NCBI GenBank assembly: GCA_009760855.2
Contig: WPIO01000054.1
Location: 376,001 to 440,000 of the forward strand
Reading direction: 5' to 3'
From: Cristatella mucedo
Lineage: Eukaryota; Bryozoa; Phylactolaemata; Cristatellidae
DNA length: 64,000 bases
Shown here: positions 1 to 9,713 of the stretch, piece by piece
Numbering within the stretch: the stretch's first letter is position 1
Layout of the letters: every line of letters starts with the position of its first letter
Translations under genes and position numbers: made by a program
Notes under the pieces: model-generated
Seen by the model: the letters and a program-made list of their open reading frames with translations, nothing else
The model's database searches: none
What the model was told of the DNA's origin: nothing

Positions 1-960
1 ATTGTGCGGCTCTCGACAGACGAGTGCAGGTGCAGAGTTCTGCACTAAATGTATGCGCCTGATTGCACAGGCTGGTAGACCAGCAAGCAATGAGTTACAG
101 AAGTCAAGAAGGAATGTCACAAAATGAAAGGACCAATTTAAATGTGGTATCACTGTCTACACAAGCCCAAATGTTAGCAGCGTTAGGTAGCTGAAAGTAG
201 GCAGACTTGACTGTGGAGCTTATGCAGTCGTCTAATGAAAGGTAACTTTGGAATAGGACGCCTAGATTACGTGAGACTTAAAGGAGATGTGCTGTTGAAG
301 CCGATTTTGAGCGTCCGGTTACTCTCATTGCTGAGTCACACTTGGTTTGTTTCCCATAACTAGTAAGATGGTTTCTTCGTCATTCAATTTATTTTTTCCA
401 TTAAATTTAAGAAAGTTAGCTGCCATCCATGTGCGGATGCCATCAATGTCTGCAGCAAGGGTGTGTAGAGAATTCAATGTGCTTGAGGCCTGGGAGAGAT
501 CAAAGCAAAGATACAACTGAGTGTCATCTGCATTAAAGTAAAAGCTTAGATTGTATTCTGCGAACATATCGGCAAGAGTGAGAGAAAAGACTGAAAAAAG
601 AAGTGGACCGAGCACCGAGCACAGAGCCCAAAGTTACTCTGTACTTGAGCGGTTCTTCGCATGATCTTTGTCCGTTCAAATAAATATTCTGGAATCTCCC
701 TCGGATATAGGACCTCAACCATTGCATGGCAGTGCCAGCGAAGCCGAGGCGAGATTCAAGACGCTCAAGAAGGACTTTGTGATCAATCTTATCAAGTTCA
801 GCCGAAAGATCAAGCTGGACAAGCAGAGAGACTTTACACAAGTCTGCATTAATGTGAAGGTCGTTATACACTCTAAGCAACGCTGACTCTTTGGAGTGAA
901 TGTAATGCTTGGCTGATTTGCTAGTGACATTCTCGCTTCCCAACACCAAGCGCTCCTAGC
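1..960 (-). mobile_element. LINE A copy, decayed reverse transcriptase fragment
   Basis: Remnant of a CR1/Rex1-like non-LTR retrotransposon read on the minus strand and cut by the window start. Frame 949-533 shows RT palm sequence (LDLSAELDKIDHKVLLERL, then LNGQRS and GSVLG). Another frame, 615-325, carries the catalytic box as FNADDTQLYL, with the Y of FYADD replaced by N. The two halves are in different frames, so at least one frameshift has occurred. Positions 1-300 match, at nucleotide level, the region of the better copy at 26,100-26,380. The element is dead. Confidence 0.85.
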
Positions 961-1159
961 GTTTCTTGTCCGTTGAAGAACTCTCTTCCGAAAGCTTAGG
1001 TTTTGTCGAACGTAGTATACCGAAGCCGAAACAGCAGAGACCTGTTTAAAACATATCCGTTTATAATTTGACTAAAGTGCGTAAAAAATTTAGTGCCTAT
1101 GGATATCTCAAATCTTGTTGGTTTCTACTAATTCCCAAATGTCGCTCTCCGTAACCAAC
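961..1159. other. no recognised feature
   Basis: Short unassigned gap between two LINE remnants of different orientation. I see nothing beyond ordinary sequence. Confidence 0.4.
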
Positions 1160-1610
1160 CACACCGTTTACGGCGTTAGTTTTGCCGACTGTTTGCACGC
1201 TGACTGTTAGGTACAATCGTGAGTGCTTATTGTTGCTGCACTATCGCCGTTCAAATGCATTCCTAGATGTGGTTGCTGCTACTAGGGACCGGGAGTTGAT
1301 GATCAATAAACGACGGCCCACCCACAGCCGTGGCAGGCGAAACCCGCCCGGATCTGAAGCCCCGCATGTTTGCTATTCCCAGCATTGTCTGGTGACGCCG
1401 TGTGCACAATCTCTACCTAGTGCTGCTGTTAATCACTTTAACTTAGCTTTCATCAGGCCTGCTACGACCAAGGCAGCCCATCTCAATGTTTGTCTTTGTA
1501 ATTCTCGCTCAATCTGCAATAAATCCAAAACCATAGGTGACATACTTACTGAGAACGGCTTTAACCAGTTCGCTTTGACCAAGACCAGGCTAAAATAGAT
1601 TACTTGTATG
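1160..1610 (+). mobile_element. LINE 5' fragment with start of the endonuclease domain
   Basis: An open frame (1182-1598) ends in sequence typical of the beginning of the APE-like endonuclease of CR1-type LINEs: LNVCLCNSRSICNKSK, then ILTENGFNQFALTKTRLK, which corresponds to the family pattern of N-x-RSI-x-NK followed by LTETWLK. The canonical LTET reads LTKT, so the acidic residue is lost. The frame stops right after this motif, so only the first ~45 residues of the endonuclease remain. Upstream sequence in the same frame is probably leader sequence. Which LINE family it belongs to cannot be told. Confidence 0.6.
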
Positions 1611-1686
1611 GCCATAACCGACGCAACCCGTACAGGATTCTCTTTCTTTTATATCCCTAGATATATCAAACTGATATAGGCATTTA

Positions 1687-1850
1687 GCCGTGATGGGTCA
1701 CTAGGTAAGGCGGTTGCTTTCACGACCTCGGCCCGAAATCGTAGGTTCGAATCCTGCGGTGGTCAATCCTATATTGCCACGGCAAGCGGCGGTGATAGCC
1801 GTAAAGGCTCTACTGTCGCAAATATAAAAAGAGGCTGTTAAATCAGCTAG
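1687..1850 (+). mobile_element. SINE1 (tRNA-derived), near full length
   Basis: Starts GCCGTGATGG and carries an A box-like ACTAGGTAAGGCGG and the B box GGTTCGAATCC of an RNA polymerase III promoter. A body (TAGCCGTAAAGGCTC) follows, with the family's 3' end GAGGCTGTTAAATCAGCTAG and a T-rich run after it. At least eight other copies of the same structure occur in this window, so this is a dispersed family and not a tRNA gene. Confidence 0.85.
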
Positions 1851-2342
1851 TTTTTTTTTACTTTATTTCCATGCACCACCATTTGTACTAAGCTCTAGTT
1901 GAGCCCTGGTCTCATGAGATCGAAGCCAGAGCCGCGTGGAACCTTCTGGCTAGAGGAATCGCTGTGCAATTTAATCAATTAAAGCTCGTTCCTCCCTTAA
2001 TTTCAAAATATTTGCTGTTTCCTCGAAGCAGTCTTTCGAATCTTTTGTTTTGAGTTCATCCGACAACAAGCTGCTAATGACGGTAGTTATTAATGGTGCT
2101 CCAGGTACCAAGTTCTCAATCATCTACGTATATTTTCTGATCTAATTTTGATTCCGCATGGAAATAATGTCTATCTTTCCAATAGCGCCTTAAGCGGCCG
2201 AATTTCGTGCACTGTCTGATGCGTTTTCTCACCCGGATCGTGTGCATGACTCACGTCACACACTCAGCCATTGCGTGCTGTTTTCACCTATTATTAGCGG
2301 ATTCTGCTTATCTGACTGCGTGTGGATCTCATTCAGTCCTCA

Positions 2343-2379
2343 GTGTGTGTGTGTGTGTGTGTGTGTTTGTGTGTGTGTG
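2343..2379. repeat. (GT)n microsatellite
   Basis: Seventeen or so GT units with one interruption (GTTT). Confidence 0.95.
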
Positions 2380-2729
2380 CCCCACTCAGCATCAAAAGTC
2401 ACCTTTGAATCGTGAAAGCATGAACACCCTTAAAATCAATGCTGCCAGTGCGAGGAAATTTTGTATTTGCCCTGCTCCCGTTCAATTCCCCTACCGACCT
2501 GTCGCCATCGGTAGACTGCTGCAACACAAGCTCACACGCTGGCATGCCCGACGAATTGGCATCACTGACTAGGCTCACTGTGCGCCCTAACCACTAGGTG
2601 GCTTGTAGTTTGGCGCAGGCAATAAACTGGCTAGGACAACTAAGCGCAAGCTTGAGAAAGCTCACGCACAAGGTCAGGTCAAGGGCAAGGTCAGGTCCAT
2701 CGAGATGATGTCTGATGGCTGTCATTGAT

Positions 2730-3290
2730 CGTACCAACCCATCTAAATATCTAAGGCCAGGTCTAGCTTAAATAAAATAGTAATTTTTGAATCACAGATA
2801 AACAATCCAAAAAAGCTGATGCCTACGATCAACCATCTCCTTAACCGCTCCGAGATGAGCTCCTTAGTTAGTGATCTCGGTAGTGATTTAGCTGATTGCT
2901 TCACAAGCTTCTTAGTCAGCCAAATAGACAAGGTTAGAGAGTCCCTCCCAAGATCAGAGAGTTCCTACAAAATACACTAGATCGATTTGTGATGGACCAG
3001 CTCAACTCCTAACTAGAAAAAATCTAAGCCTAGCAAGCAGAATCCGATTTGGTTTCACAGCTAATCGCTCCACAGACTCGGTATTGGTTAGGATGAGTGG
3101 TGGCCTCCTTAGAAATGCTCAGACTTTCATTCCTGGCATGGCATTAATTGACTTAGATTCTTGACATTGTGCACGCTGCCACCTATCAGAAGATCACGCT
3201 TCATTTGCAGCATTTGTAAAGTTCCTAGAAAGAGATTGGGTTCTCTGAGGGCGCTATAAAAATGTAGCACTCTTATTATTGTGTATCCTT
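2730..3290 (+). mobile_element. Old LINE remnant with CR1-type 3' tail
   Basis: Around 3030-3155 a plus-strand reading gives RIRFGFTANRSTDSVLVRM and later ALIDLDS. This is the RT segment that reads GFR..HST..ALLRV...LLDLSAAFD in intact LINEs of this class. The conserved tail follows almost at once (3193-3285: TTTGCAGCATTTGTAAAG, AGAAAGAGATTGGGTTCTCTG, GGGCGCTATAAAAATG), so most of the RT is deleted. The part before 3030 is too decayed to read with confidence. Confidence 0.6.
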
Positions 3291-3841
3291 TGCACGGATA
3301 TTTGCCACCGTGGTTTTTTTCAAATGTCAAGATACGAGCACGTACGCGGTGCGCGTGATTTTTAGATTTTTAAGAAAAACAACTAGTGCTGCTAGGCATA
3401 TTGTTTTCCCTACACGACGCCGGCATGACCGGACATGCCGCTGGGGTTGATTTGACAGGCCAGATGGGCCATGGGCCCAGTGTAGCCGACGAGACTCTCA
3501 TTGAGCGATCGCTTAGGTCCTTTGATGAACGCCATCGCTCATTCCTGCATCGTTGAACGGCAGCATCACTTTAAGAGCCTCCCTGTGCCGAGAGCCCTTG
3601 GGTCCTAATTTGCGGCCTAATAAATTAGCGGTTCCATTCTTCTGCTTGACGATAGTGGGCGCCGTGCACGCTTTTGCTTCGCAGGTCATGCACCGCTGCT
3701 AGCGTGCTCACTTCCACAATTCCCATGCAGCGGCACCCTTCATGCTACGCGAGACTTTGGCGTATCGTTTTCGGACGTCACGGGCCGCTAATTCCGCGAT
3801 AACTACTTCCGCAACTGCCTTCCGCAACGGGCTCGGCTTTC
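3291..3841. other. no recognised feature
   Basis: Unassigned 550-bp stretch of moderate GC. No open frame with family resemblance, RNA gene or repeat was recognised. Confidence 0.4.
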
Positions 3842-4067
3842 TCTTCATCGAGTGGCTCTAAGAAGTGTTCAGCACTTGAAGTCGAGCGAGTCTTTGGTCT
3901 AGCGGTCAAGGTGCTTGCCCCGGGGACCAAGGTCTGACAGCGGTCGTGGGCTCCTCGAGCACCGAGGCATATGTGAAGCGCCTGAATAGAGATCAAGTTC
4001 TCTCGGGGCGCTATATAAATGAATTATATTTATTTATATTTGAAGTCTTCATCGAGTGGCTCTAAGA
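3842..4067 (+). mobile_element. SINE2 (tRNA-derived, LINE A-like tail) with 22-bp target duplication
   Basis: The tRNA-like head begins near 3888 (GGTCTAGCGGTCAAGGTGC; degenerate B box near GGGCTCCTCGAGC). The tail is AAGCGCCTGAATAGAGATC, AAGTTCTCTCGGGGCGC, TATATAAATGAATTATA. A perfect 22-bp direct repeat beginning TCTTCATCGAGTGGC flanks the unit at 3842-3863 and 4046-4067. This is the target-site duplication expected of LINE-mediated insertion. The tail resembles that of LINE A. Confidence 0.8.
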
Positions 4068-4720
4068 CTGGAGTGGCCGCACGGAAAGCCGCCTGAAATA
4101 CGGCTTCGAATGCGAAAGCTCATCGACGCAATCAGAGCCACGTAGTATTTTCGGCCTTGCGTACTTTCGCACGAAGACGCGCCGCGCTGGCGCACACGTC
4201 AAACCGACACTGTAGCTTTGCCGCGCTGGTCACGTGCAGTTCACGTCGGACGCCTCCGATGCTGCGCTGCTAAAGTACCAAGTTGGGGCTGCGTAAAGCG
4301 AATTCAGCGAAAACGACGGCCGCACTTTCGATGCTACTTACCGAAGGGTTTCGTTAAATCCAAATTCGGCACCTTCTCCACCTACTGAGTCTGTCATTCT
4401 GTCGATCCTCGCGTAGGGCTCAGTATTTATGAGAAAAAAACGGCTGCGAATCGACGGATGATTAAGTAAAGAGCCTCGCCTGTGAGCTGAGCGGTCGAGA
4501 TTATACGGGCTTGCCGGCGAAATTCCTGGTATACAGTGTTGGCGGAAGTTCAGAGCTTCAATAGCTTCGTCAACTAAAGCTCTCTGCCAGTCCGATAGTT
4601 CATTCGCCTCGAAGATGCTCCAAAAACCGGCCCACTAGCAGACAGACTCTTTGCTGCTTTTGCGCTAGGATATAGAGTAATCTTGACGTCATTCGACGAT
4701 AAATGCTTCGGCGCGCGTAT
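4068..4720. other. no recognised feature
   Basis: GC-moderate unassigned sequence. Many CG dinucleotides are present at 4080-4330, but I see no coding exon with plausible splice sites and no known repeat. Confidence 0.4.
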
Positions 4721-5085
4721 CTATTGAAACGAATCAAGCAACGCATTGACTTCGGGGTCTTGTCGCTCTCTTTTGGGTCCCTTCATTCTGTGGCTTCAGC
4801 CTACCCATCAGATCATATGCCCTACCAGGCTAAGCATCGTACCACGCGCTTTTCAGAATCTAATTGTTCACCTATACCTCGCGAGAACTTCAAATCCTTT
4901 GGAGACCGTGCCTTTAATTCGTATGCTCTCACATCCTGGAACTCACTCCCGACTTGTGTCACGACATCTCTAGGACAGCATTTAATGGGTCCCTGTGATT
5001 CGTCTTTATGTGCTTATGCGTGCTGATACTGTGTATTCTGCCAATAACCAAACTTGCATGCTGACCCTGTGCATACCACCCCTAA
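4721..5085 (+). mobile_element. LINE A 3' end fragment
   Basis: The frame around 4703-5026 reads LLKRIKQRIDFGVLSLSF, AYPSDHMPYQAKHRTTRFSE, FKSFGDRAFNSYALTSWNSL and GPCDSSLCAYAC. These match the C-terminal region of the LINE A ORF at 25,675-26,676. After the stop, the 3' UTR follows (TGCTGACCCTGTGCAT, CACCCCTAACCAT). The last part of the ORF (the TFKKNLKTHLF segment) is deleted. Confidence 0.85.
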
Positions 5086-5089
5086 CCAT

Positions 5090-5285
5090 ATTAATAATAA
5101 TAATACACTTGATAAAGCACCATCAGAGAACTAAATCTCTTTCTAGGCGCTTTACATTTGCTGCAAAGGAAACCCGATCAAATGGTGAGTGTTATCATGC
5201 TTGATAAGCGACATGAATAAACGGTTAGGGTGACATGCACAGGGTCAGCATCGAAGTGTGGTTAGTGCTGGCTATGCTGGCGGAG
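5090..5285 (-). mobile_element. LINE A 3' tail, inverted relative to its neighbours
   Basis: Reads on the minus strand as the LINE A 3' UTR: TTTGCTGCAAAGG region, AAAGCGCCTAGAAAGAGATT, AGTTCTCTGATGGTGCTTTA and a TTATTATTATTAT tail at its lower-coordinate end. It abuts a plus-strand copy on each side. Confidence 0.85.
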
Positions 5286-5446
5286 CCGATTAACCACATT
5301 ATTCTTGTTGTTTATTGAGCATGACACCACTAACCATTCGATCATGTTTCCTTTGCAGCAAATGTAAAGCGCATAGAAAGAGATTTAGTTCCCCGAGGAC
5401 TCTTTATCAGGTGTGTTGTTACTGTTATTATTATTAATTTATTTTA
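5286..5446 (+). mobile_element. LINE A 3' tail
   Basis: Plus-strand copy of the same tail (GTTGTTTATTGAGCATGAC, TTTGCAGCAAATGTAAAGCG, AGAAAGAGATTTAGTTCC) ending in a TTATTATTATTAATTT tail. With the element at 5090-5285 it forms an imperfect inverted repeat of about 150 bp per arm. Confidence 0.85.
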
Positions 5447-5452
5447 TGGCTT

Positions 5453-5598
5453 GCCGCGATGGCGCACTAGGTAAGCTCTTCACGACCTCGGTCCCGATGC
5501 CGTGGGTTCGATTGTTGCAGTGGGCGATCCTTTATTGCCGCTGCAAGCGGTTGGGATAGCCTTTGCGGCTATGCAAAAGGGCTGTTAAAAATCAGCTG
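5453..5598 (+). mobile_element. SINE1 copy
   Basis: GCCGCGATGGCGCACTAGG head, B box GGTTCGATTGTTGCAGTGG and 3' end GGGCTGTTAAAAATCAGCTG. The piece between the A box and the anticodon-like region is shortened (GGCGGTTGCTTTC reduced to CTCTTC). It sits directly after the T/A-rich tail of the LINE A copy. Confidence 0.8.
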
Positions 5599-5624
5599 GA
5601 GTTTCTGTTAGTTGAGATTGGGGT

Positions 5625-5720
5625 ACGAACATTCCCCCCTGAACGTTCCCCCCACCCAACATTCCCCCCCCCGACATTCCCCCCCCCCGACATTTCCCCC
5701 TTAGGACAGGTCATTCCCCT
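5625..5720 (+). repeat. C-rich tandem block, minus strand G4-forming
   Basis: Five or six imperfect units of (G)ACATTCCCCCC, with C runs of 5-10. On the minus strand this gives more than four closely spaced G runs of five or more, so a G-quadruplex is likely. Confidence 0.8.
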
Positions 5721-5724
5721 GTAT

Positions 5725-5942
5725 ATGGTTTAGGATAAAGTGCTTAGGGTATAGAGTTTTAGGGTTTAGTGTTTAGGAGTTTAGGGTTTAGTTTTTAGGG
5801 GTTTAGGGTTTAGTTTTTAAGGTTTTACGGTTAGGGTTTAGTGTTTATGGGTTTAGGGTTTTAGGGTTTAGTGTTTAGGGGTTTAGGGTTTATCGGCTTA
5901 TGGTTTAGGGTTTTAGTGTTTAGGTTTTTAGGGTTTAGGGCG
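5725..5942 (+). repeat. Degenerate TTTAGGG/TTAGGG telomere-like interstitial repeat
   Basis: About 200 bp made of variants of GGGTTTAGGGTTTAG, TTTTTAGGGG and TTAGTGTTTAGG, all in one orientation. The heptamer TTTAGGG predominates over the metazoan hexamer. The array is imperfect, so it is not an active telomere. Confidence 0.75.
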
Positions 5943-6175
5943 GGCTGCGCCTTCGCCGCCTAAATCCACCTTTGCTCGTATTCCGCGCTTTAATTAGTGC
6001 GTATTAGGGTGTAACTAGATCTCTTGAGTTCGAGTTATACTCAGTAGACCTCGGAGGCTTAGCCCTCATTTGCAGGAACGCGCGGTACGCCGTAGCTCGC
6101 ACCCGCTTCGACGAGTCGGAACACGTGCCTGGCGGCGTCGAGCGGGACCGAACTGTAAATATGTACATATGCTCG

Positions 6176-6236
6176 CCGACGCCGCTGCCGCAGCCGCAGC
6201 CGCAGCCGCAGTCGCAGCTGCCGCCGCCCCCACCAT
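6176..6236 (+). repeat. GCCGCA hexanucleotide repeat
   Basis: Imperfect GCCGCAGCCGCA tract ending in CCGCCGCCCCCACC. Reads as poly-Ala in one frame, but no gene context was found. Confidence 0.85.
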
Positions 6237-6239
6237 TAG

Positions 6240-8685
6240 AAGCCATCTTTCCAATCCATCCATCCATCCTTCCAATTATACCGAGTTGAGTTTATTTCAA
6301 TAGACCGTGAACTTCATTTGATCATGTATATATACAGCTATGTATGTAAACAGCTGACAGAGTCTTGATTACGCCAAGCGAAAGAATCTCTACGACCATC
6401 AAGCGGTAGCGATCGGCATTTGCTAGAGCTCTAAATGCTAGAGGCTTTTCTGGGAAACTGTTGCGTAGCATTCACATGAATTCTGCCTCAATCGTACCCG
6501 CATTTTTTTCGGTCGCAGCTGAAGCGGCAAGAGTGAGACGCTAGTGACCTCTAGCGGTCTTTCTGTAGAACGTGCGAGCCCGTGCGATCGGAAAAAAAGA
6601 TATTCGACGCACCAAATGCGTTCGCCGAGTCAAGTTTGAGCACGCAGACGCTCTCGCTGCCATTTTTACTGAGCAGTCATACGCCGTTGGCAGGTACGCC
6701 CATCTTGAGCGTCCGTCGTGCTCTACACCAGGAGACGCGTTCGGCGTAAGTAATCGCTGTGTGGGCCTTGCCGGATATTGACCTTTACTTAAAAAAGGAA
6801 ATATGATCGGCAAATACAAATCCACCGTACTCCTTAATTCTCAGCTTCCGGGATTGCCAAGGCACAAACCAAAAAGCGTAGCATATCGATTACTGCAGGC
6901 TAACAGGCATTTCATTCGAGCGCATCCTCATTAGCGACGATAATCGAATATATAGTAATCGAATATAATATAATATAATCTTCAAAAATAAACGAAAACC
7001 CTCTGCTGTTTCGATTAGGCCCTAATCGAAGGCTTTGCAGCAAAAGCCCTCTGCTGAAAATTGAACAATTTTGAAGCCGAAAGACACACCGTTTGGTAAA
7101 TTTTGTGACATCTTTGGGGGTTCCAATATTTACAGTTTCAACAACATCGAATTTTGCAGCGCTGCTTTGCAGTGCAAGGATAGCACTCGTGTCCTCCCAG
7201 ATGTCATACTACGCGATCTCGGCGGCAAGCTGTAGCTGCACAATGCCCGGTGTCAATCAGTGACCACGCTAAGGGGACGCTGACAGTGCTGCCTGCATCC
7301 GCAAGGCCATAGCATTCGTGAAAGGAGGACGGCGGCTTGGGGTAAGTGACTAAGGTCGCCCGCTGTAGTATCTACTAACGCACTGTGTGTGCATCGATGG
7401 CCTGAGCAGCTGGATCTGACGAACGGTCCGATGCCACTGGCGAGCGACCTTTAAAGGTAGCGGTAGCACAGCGGAGTAGAACCGCAGTAATTCACGACCT
7501 CGCACAGTCATGCCGGGACGCTAAAGGGATCGACATAGAGGGTTGCGAATCCGTCAAAAGCGGGCTCAGTAAGACTGGCATCGTTCGGCGTGATGCAAAA
7601 CGAGTGGGATGCACCACAGCCTCCGCTCGCCAGCCGTCATCAAGCACTTGACTCGGCCAAGTGATCACGCCCATTGGGCCCATGCCAGCTGGAATTCCGT
7701 TCATTGAACGGAGGACAGCATGCATTACGACATCCGATTACTCCGGGAAACAGACGGTCTGACGGTCAGCCGAAGCAAACGTGAGGCGTTACGCCAGCCA
7801 CGATCGCTGCCTTCAAACCGCAGTGCGATTCTGCAACCGATTGGAGATGATTTGGGCGCGTCGTTGCCTCTCCGGTGAGGTACGATGCCCTGCGTCAGAT
7901 ATCGGAGGTTCCAAGGACGCGAGACGCGTGCAAGTTCCGGCGGCCAAGGACGCTGGATTGCAAAGCTAAAACGCTGCGCAAAGGGGATCGGTACATTTAG
8001 AAGCTTCTAGATTGTGACCTGTAGCCGCACACAGCCACTCCAGAGTGTAGCCCTTTTTTGAATCCTCCGGTTCTGACGGCCCAGCCTGTCACTGCATGTG
8101 ACAGACACCCTTCGAAGATTCACGAGGCGAAATCAGCAAACGTCCGGTGAGGAATAGCTGGCTTGCCCCGGCTTGCCCAAAATGTCTCCCTTACATCAGT
8201 AAGTAGCCAACTTTGCCCTTAAAATTCAGGCTCTGCATAGTGCCACAGCAAAGGATACAGTAACAGTAGCTTGTAGTCTGTGCCTGGGCGAGAATGTCGA
8301 GAATGAACGCGGAATCGTGATACCGCGACGTCAGACGAAATGCATGAATGCTACTTGCATAAGCGTCCGTCTGTTGGCGGCTAATGAATAGCTTGAAATG
8401 CTGTGCGCAACATTAAAATTCCTGCCATTATATAAAATCCTCTTATTACCAGAGCCGATTCGCAGTTGCTGCAGCAGCAGCGTGCGAGTACATATTTACC
8501 ACCGAGTGTCTTCCTCCGCGACTCTGACCGTCACGTGCGAATATTTTTCATCCTGTCCATCGAAACCGAGTCGACAGAGTGCAGAACATTTTAGAATATT
8601 TAGCCTTCTCTAACATTCACGCTTGAGGCATCAGAGAGTTTCTTCTGGGACTAAAAATAGACAGGTGTAGGGCAGTTTTTATTCA
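6240..8685. other. unassigned intergenic sequence
   Basis: No recognisable protein family, RNA gene or repeat copy. It contains a 21-bp palindrome (7010-7030), listed separately. The open frames here are short and have unremarkable composition. Confidence 0.4.
7010..7030. repeat. perfect palindrome
   Basis: TTCGATTAGG, one central C, then CCTAATCGAA. It lies between two copies of CCCTCTGCTG (about 35 bp apart). Confidence 0.85.
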
Positions 8686-8689
8686 GTAG

Positions 8690-8965
8690 AACGCCTTGCG
8701 GTTAGATAGCACCAGTTTCATCCTCCTCATGCCATCATTACATCTCACTATATCCCTCACTACATCAACTGCCCTCCTGTCTCAGATACGCTTCTCACTG
8801 TCCCTTTGTTGCGTGAGATGAAGTCTGTTGGATACCGATTGCGTAGCGAAAGCCACTTAAGGCTTTGAGTGTACGATAGAAAACTCTACTTCATAACGCC
8901 CACTTAGTCTTTATCGCTTTGTGGAGTTACAGACGGCGGTACGCTGTATTGCATTGCACTTCATT
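8690..8965 (+). mobile_element. LINE B 3' end fragment
   Basis: Nucleotide match to the end of the LINE B copy at 27,700-27,945: CTCACTACATCAACTGC, TTTGTTGCGTGAGATGAAG, TCTGTTGGATACCGATTGCG, ACTCTACTTCATAACGCCC and the 3' UTR TTTGTGGAGTTACAGACGG. Heavily decayed. Confidence 0.75.
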
Positions 8966-8984
8966 AGCTATGACTTCCTGTTTA

Positions 8985-9335
8985 AAGCACCTAGAAAGAG
9001 ATGTAATGTAATGTATCTCCGTCAGTAACTCCACAAAGTCATAAAGACCATGTGGGTGTTACGCAGGAGAGTTTTGTATAGCGCACTCACAGCCTAAGCG
9101 GCTTTCGGCACGCATTCGGTAGCCAACAGACTTCGTCTCACGCAACAAAGAGAAAGTGGGAAGCATAGCAGAGTTAGGAGAGCAGTTGAGGTAGTGAGTA
9201 GCATAGAAGTAGTAGTTCAGGACCGCTGAAAAAGATGTGCCATAGTTGGTAGTTGGCAGTTGGAGAGTAGATGTCGTTGCGTTCTTTGAGGGCGCTTTAT
9301 CAAGTGTATTGTTATAATTATTATTATCGTAAACT
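8985..9335 (+). mobile_element. LINE A 3' tail, split by a LINE B insertion
   Basis: The LINE A tail is present in two pieces: 8990-9005 (TAAAGCACCTAGAAAGAGAT) and 9285-9335 (TTTGAGGGCGCTTTATCAAG plus a TTATTATTATT-type tail). The 280 bp between them belong to LINE B in the opposite orientation. Confidence 0.75.
9006..9284 (-). mobile_element. LINE B 3' end inserted in a LINE A tail
   Basis: The minus-strand reading gives the LINE B C-terminus: LQLPTTNYGTSFSAVLNYYF, YATHYLNCSPNSAMLPTFSL, LRETKSVGYRMRAESRLGCE. Then comes the 3' UTR with a short GTAATGTAATGTA tail at 9008-9020. It is very close in sequence to 27,690-27,945, so it is younger than the facing copy at 8690-8965. It is strongly 5'-truncated. 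Confidence 0.85.
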
Positions 9336-9680
9336 CCCGATAGCTTCTCATTGACCATCGCTCGTTGACCTGCAACTGACCTTTTTTGTTATCGAGCAAC
9401 CTATCGAATTTAACGTGCTGTTGCTCGTATCATCGTATCCCGTCGTGCTCTTGCTTTGGCAAAATATGATATATTCCTGCTTGGAGCGCTCCTCACAGCT
9501 TGTGCTGGGTCTCATGAATCTTTCTTTACTTGCTTTAATGCTCTAACAATGTCCACGTCGTCGCTTAACTGCTGACGGTATTCTCTTCCAGCCTGTGTAA
9601 AGCAAGCAGAGACTGAGGTCGAGTTCTCTTGCGTCACTAAAACTAGAGTTTTGTTGCTATTAGTTTTTGCGCTATTAGGT

Positions 9681-9713
9681 ATGACTGTCGCGTTCAGGTC
9701 ACGCGACAGTCAT
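9681..9713. repeat. perfect 13-bp hairpin
   Basis: ATGACTGTCGCGT (9681-9693), 7-nt loop, ACGCGACAGTCAT (9701-9713). No uridine-rich tail and no gene nearby. Confidence 0.9.

Noticed and set aside
1687-1770. tRNA gene
   Set aside because: The A and B boxes are present, but the body and tail recur in many dispersed copies and the cloverleaf is poor. It is a SINE.
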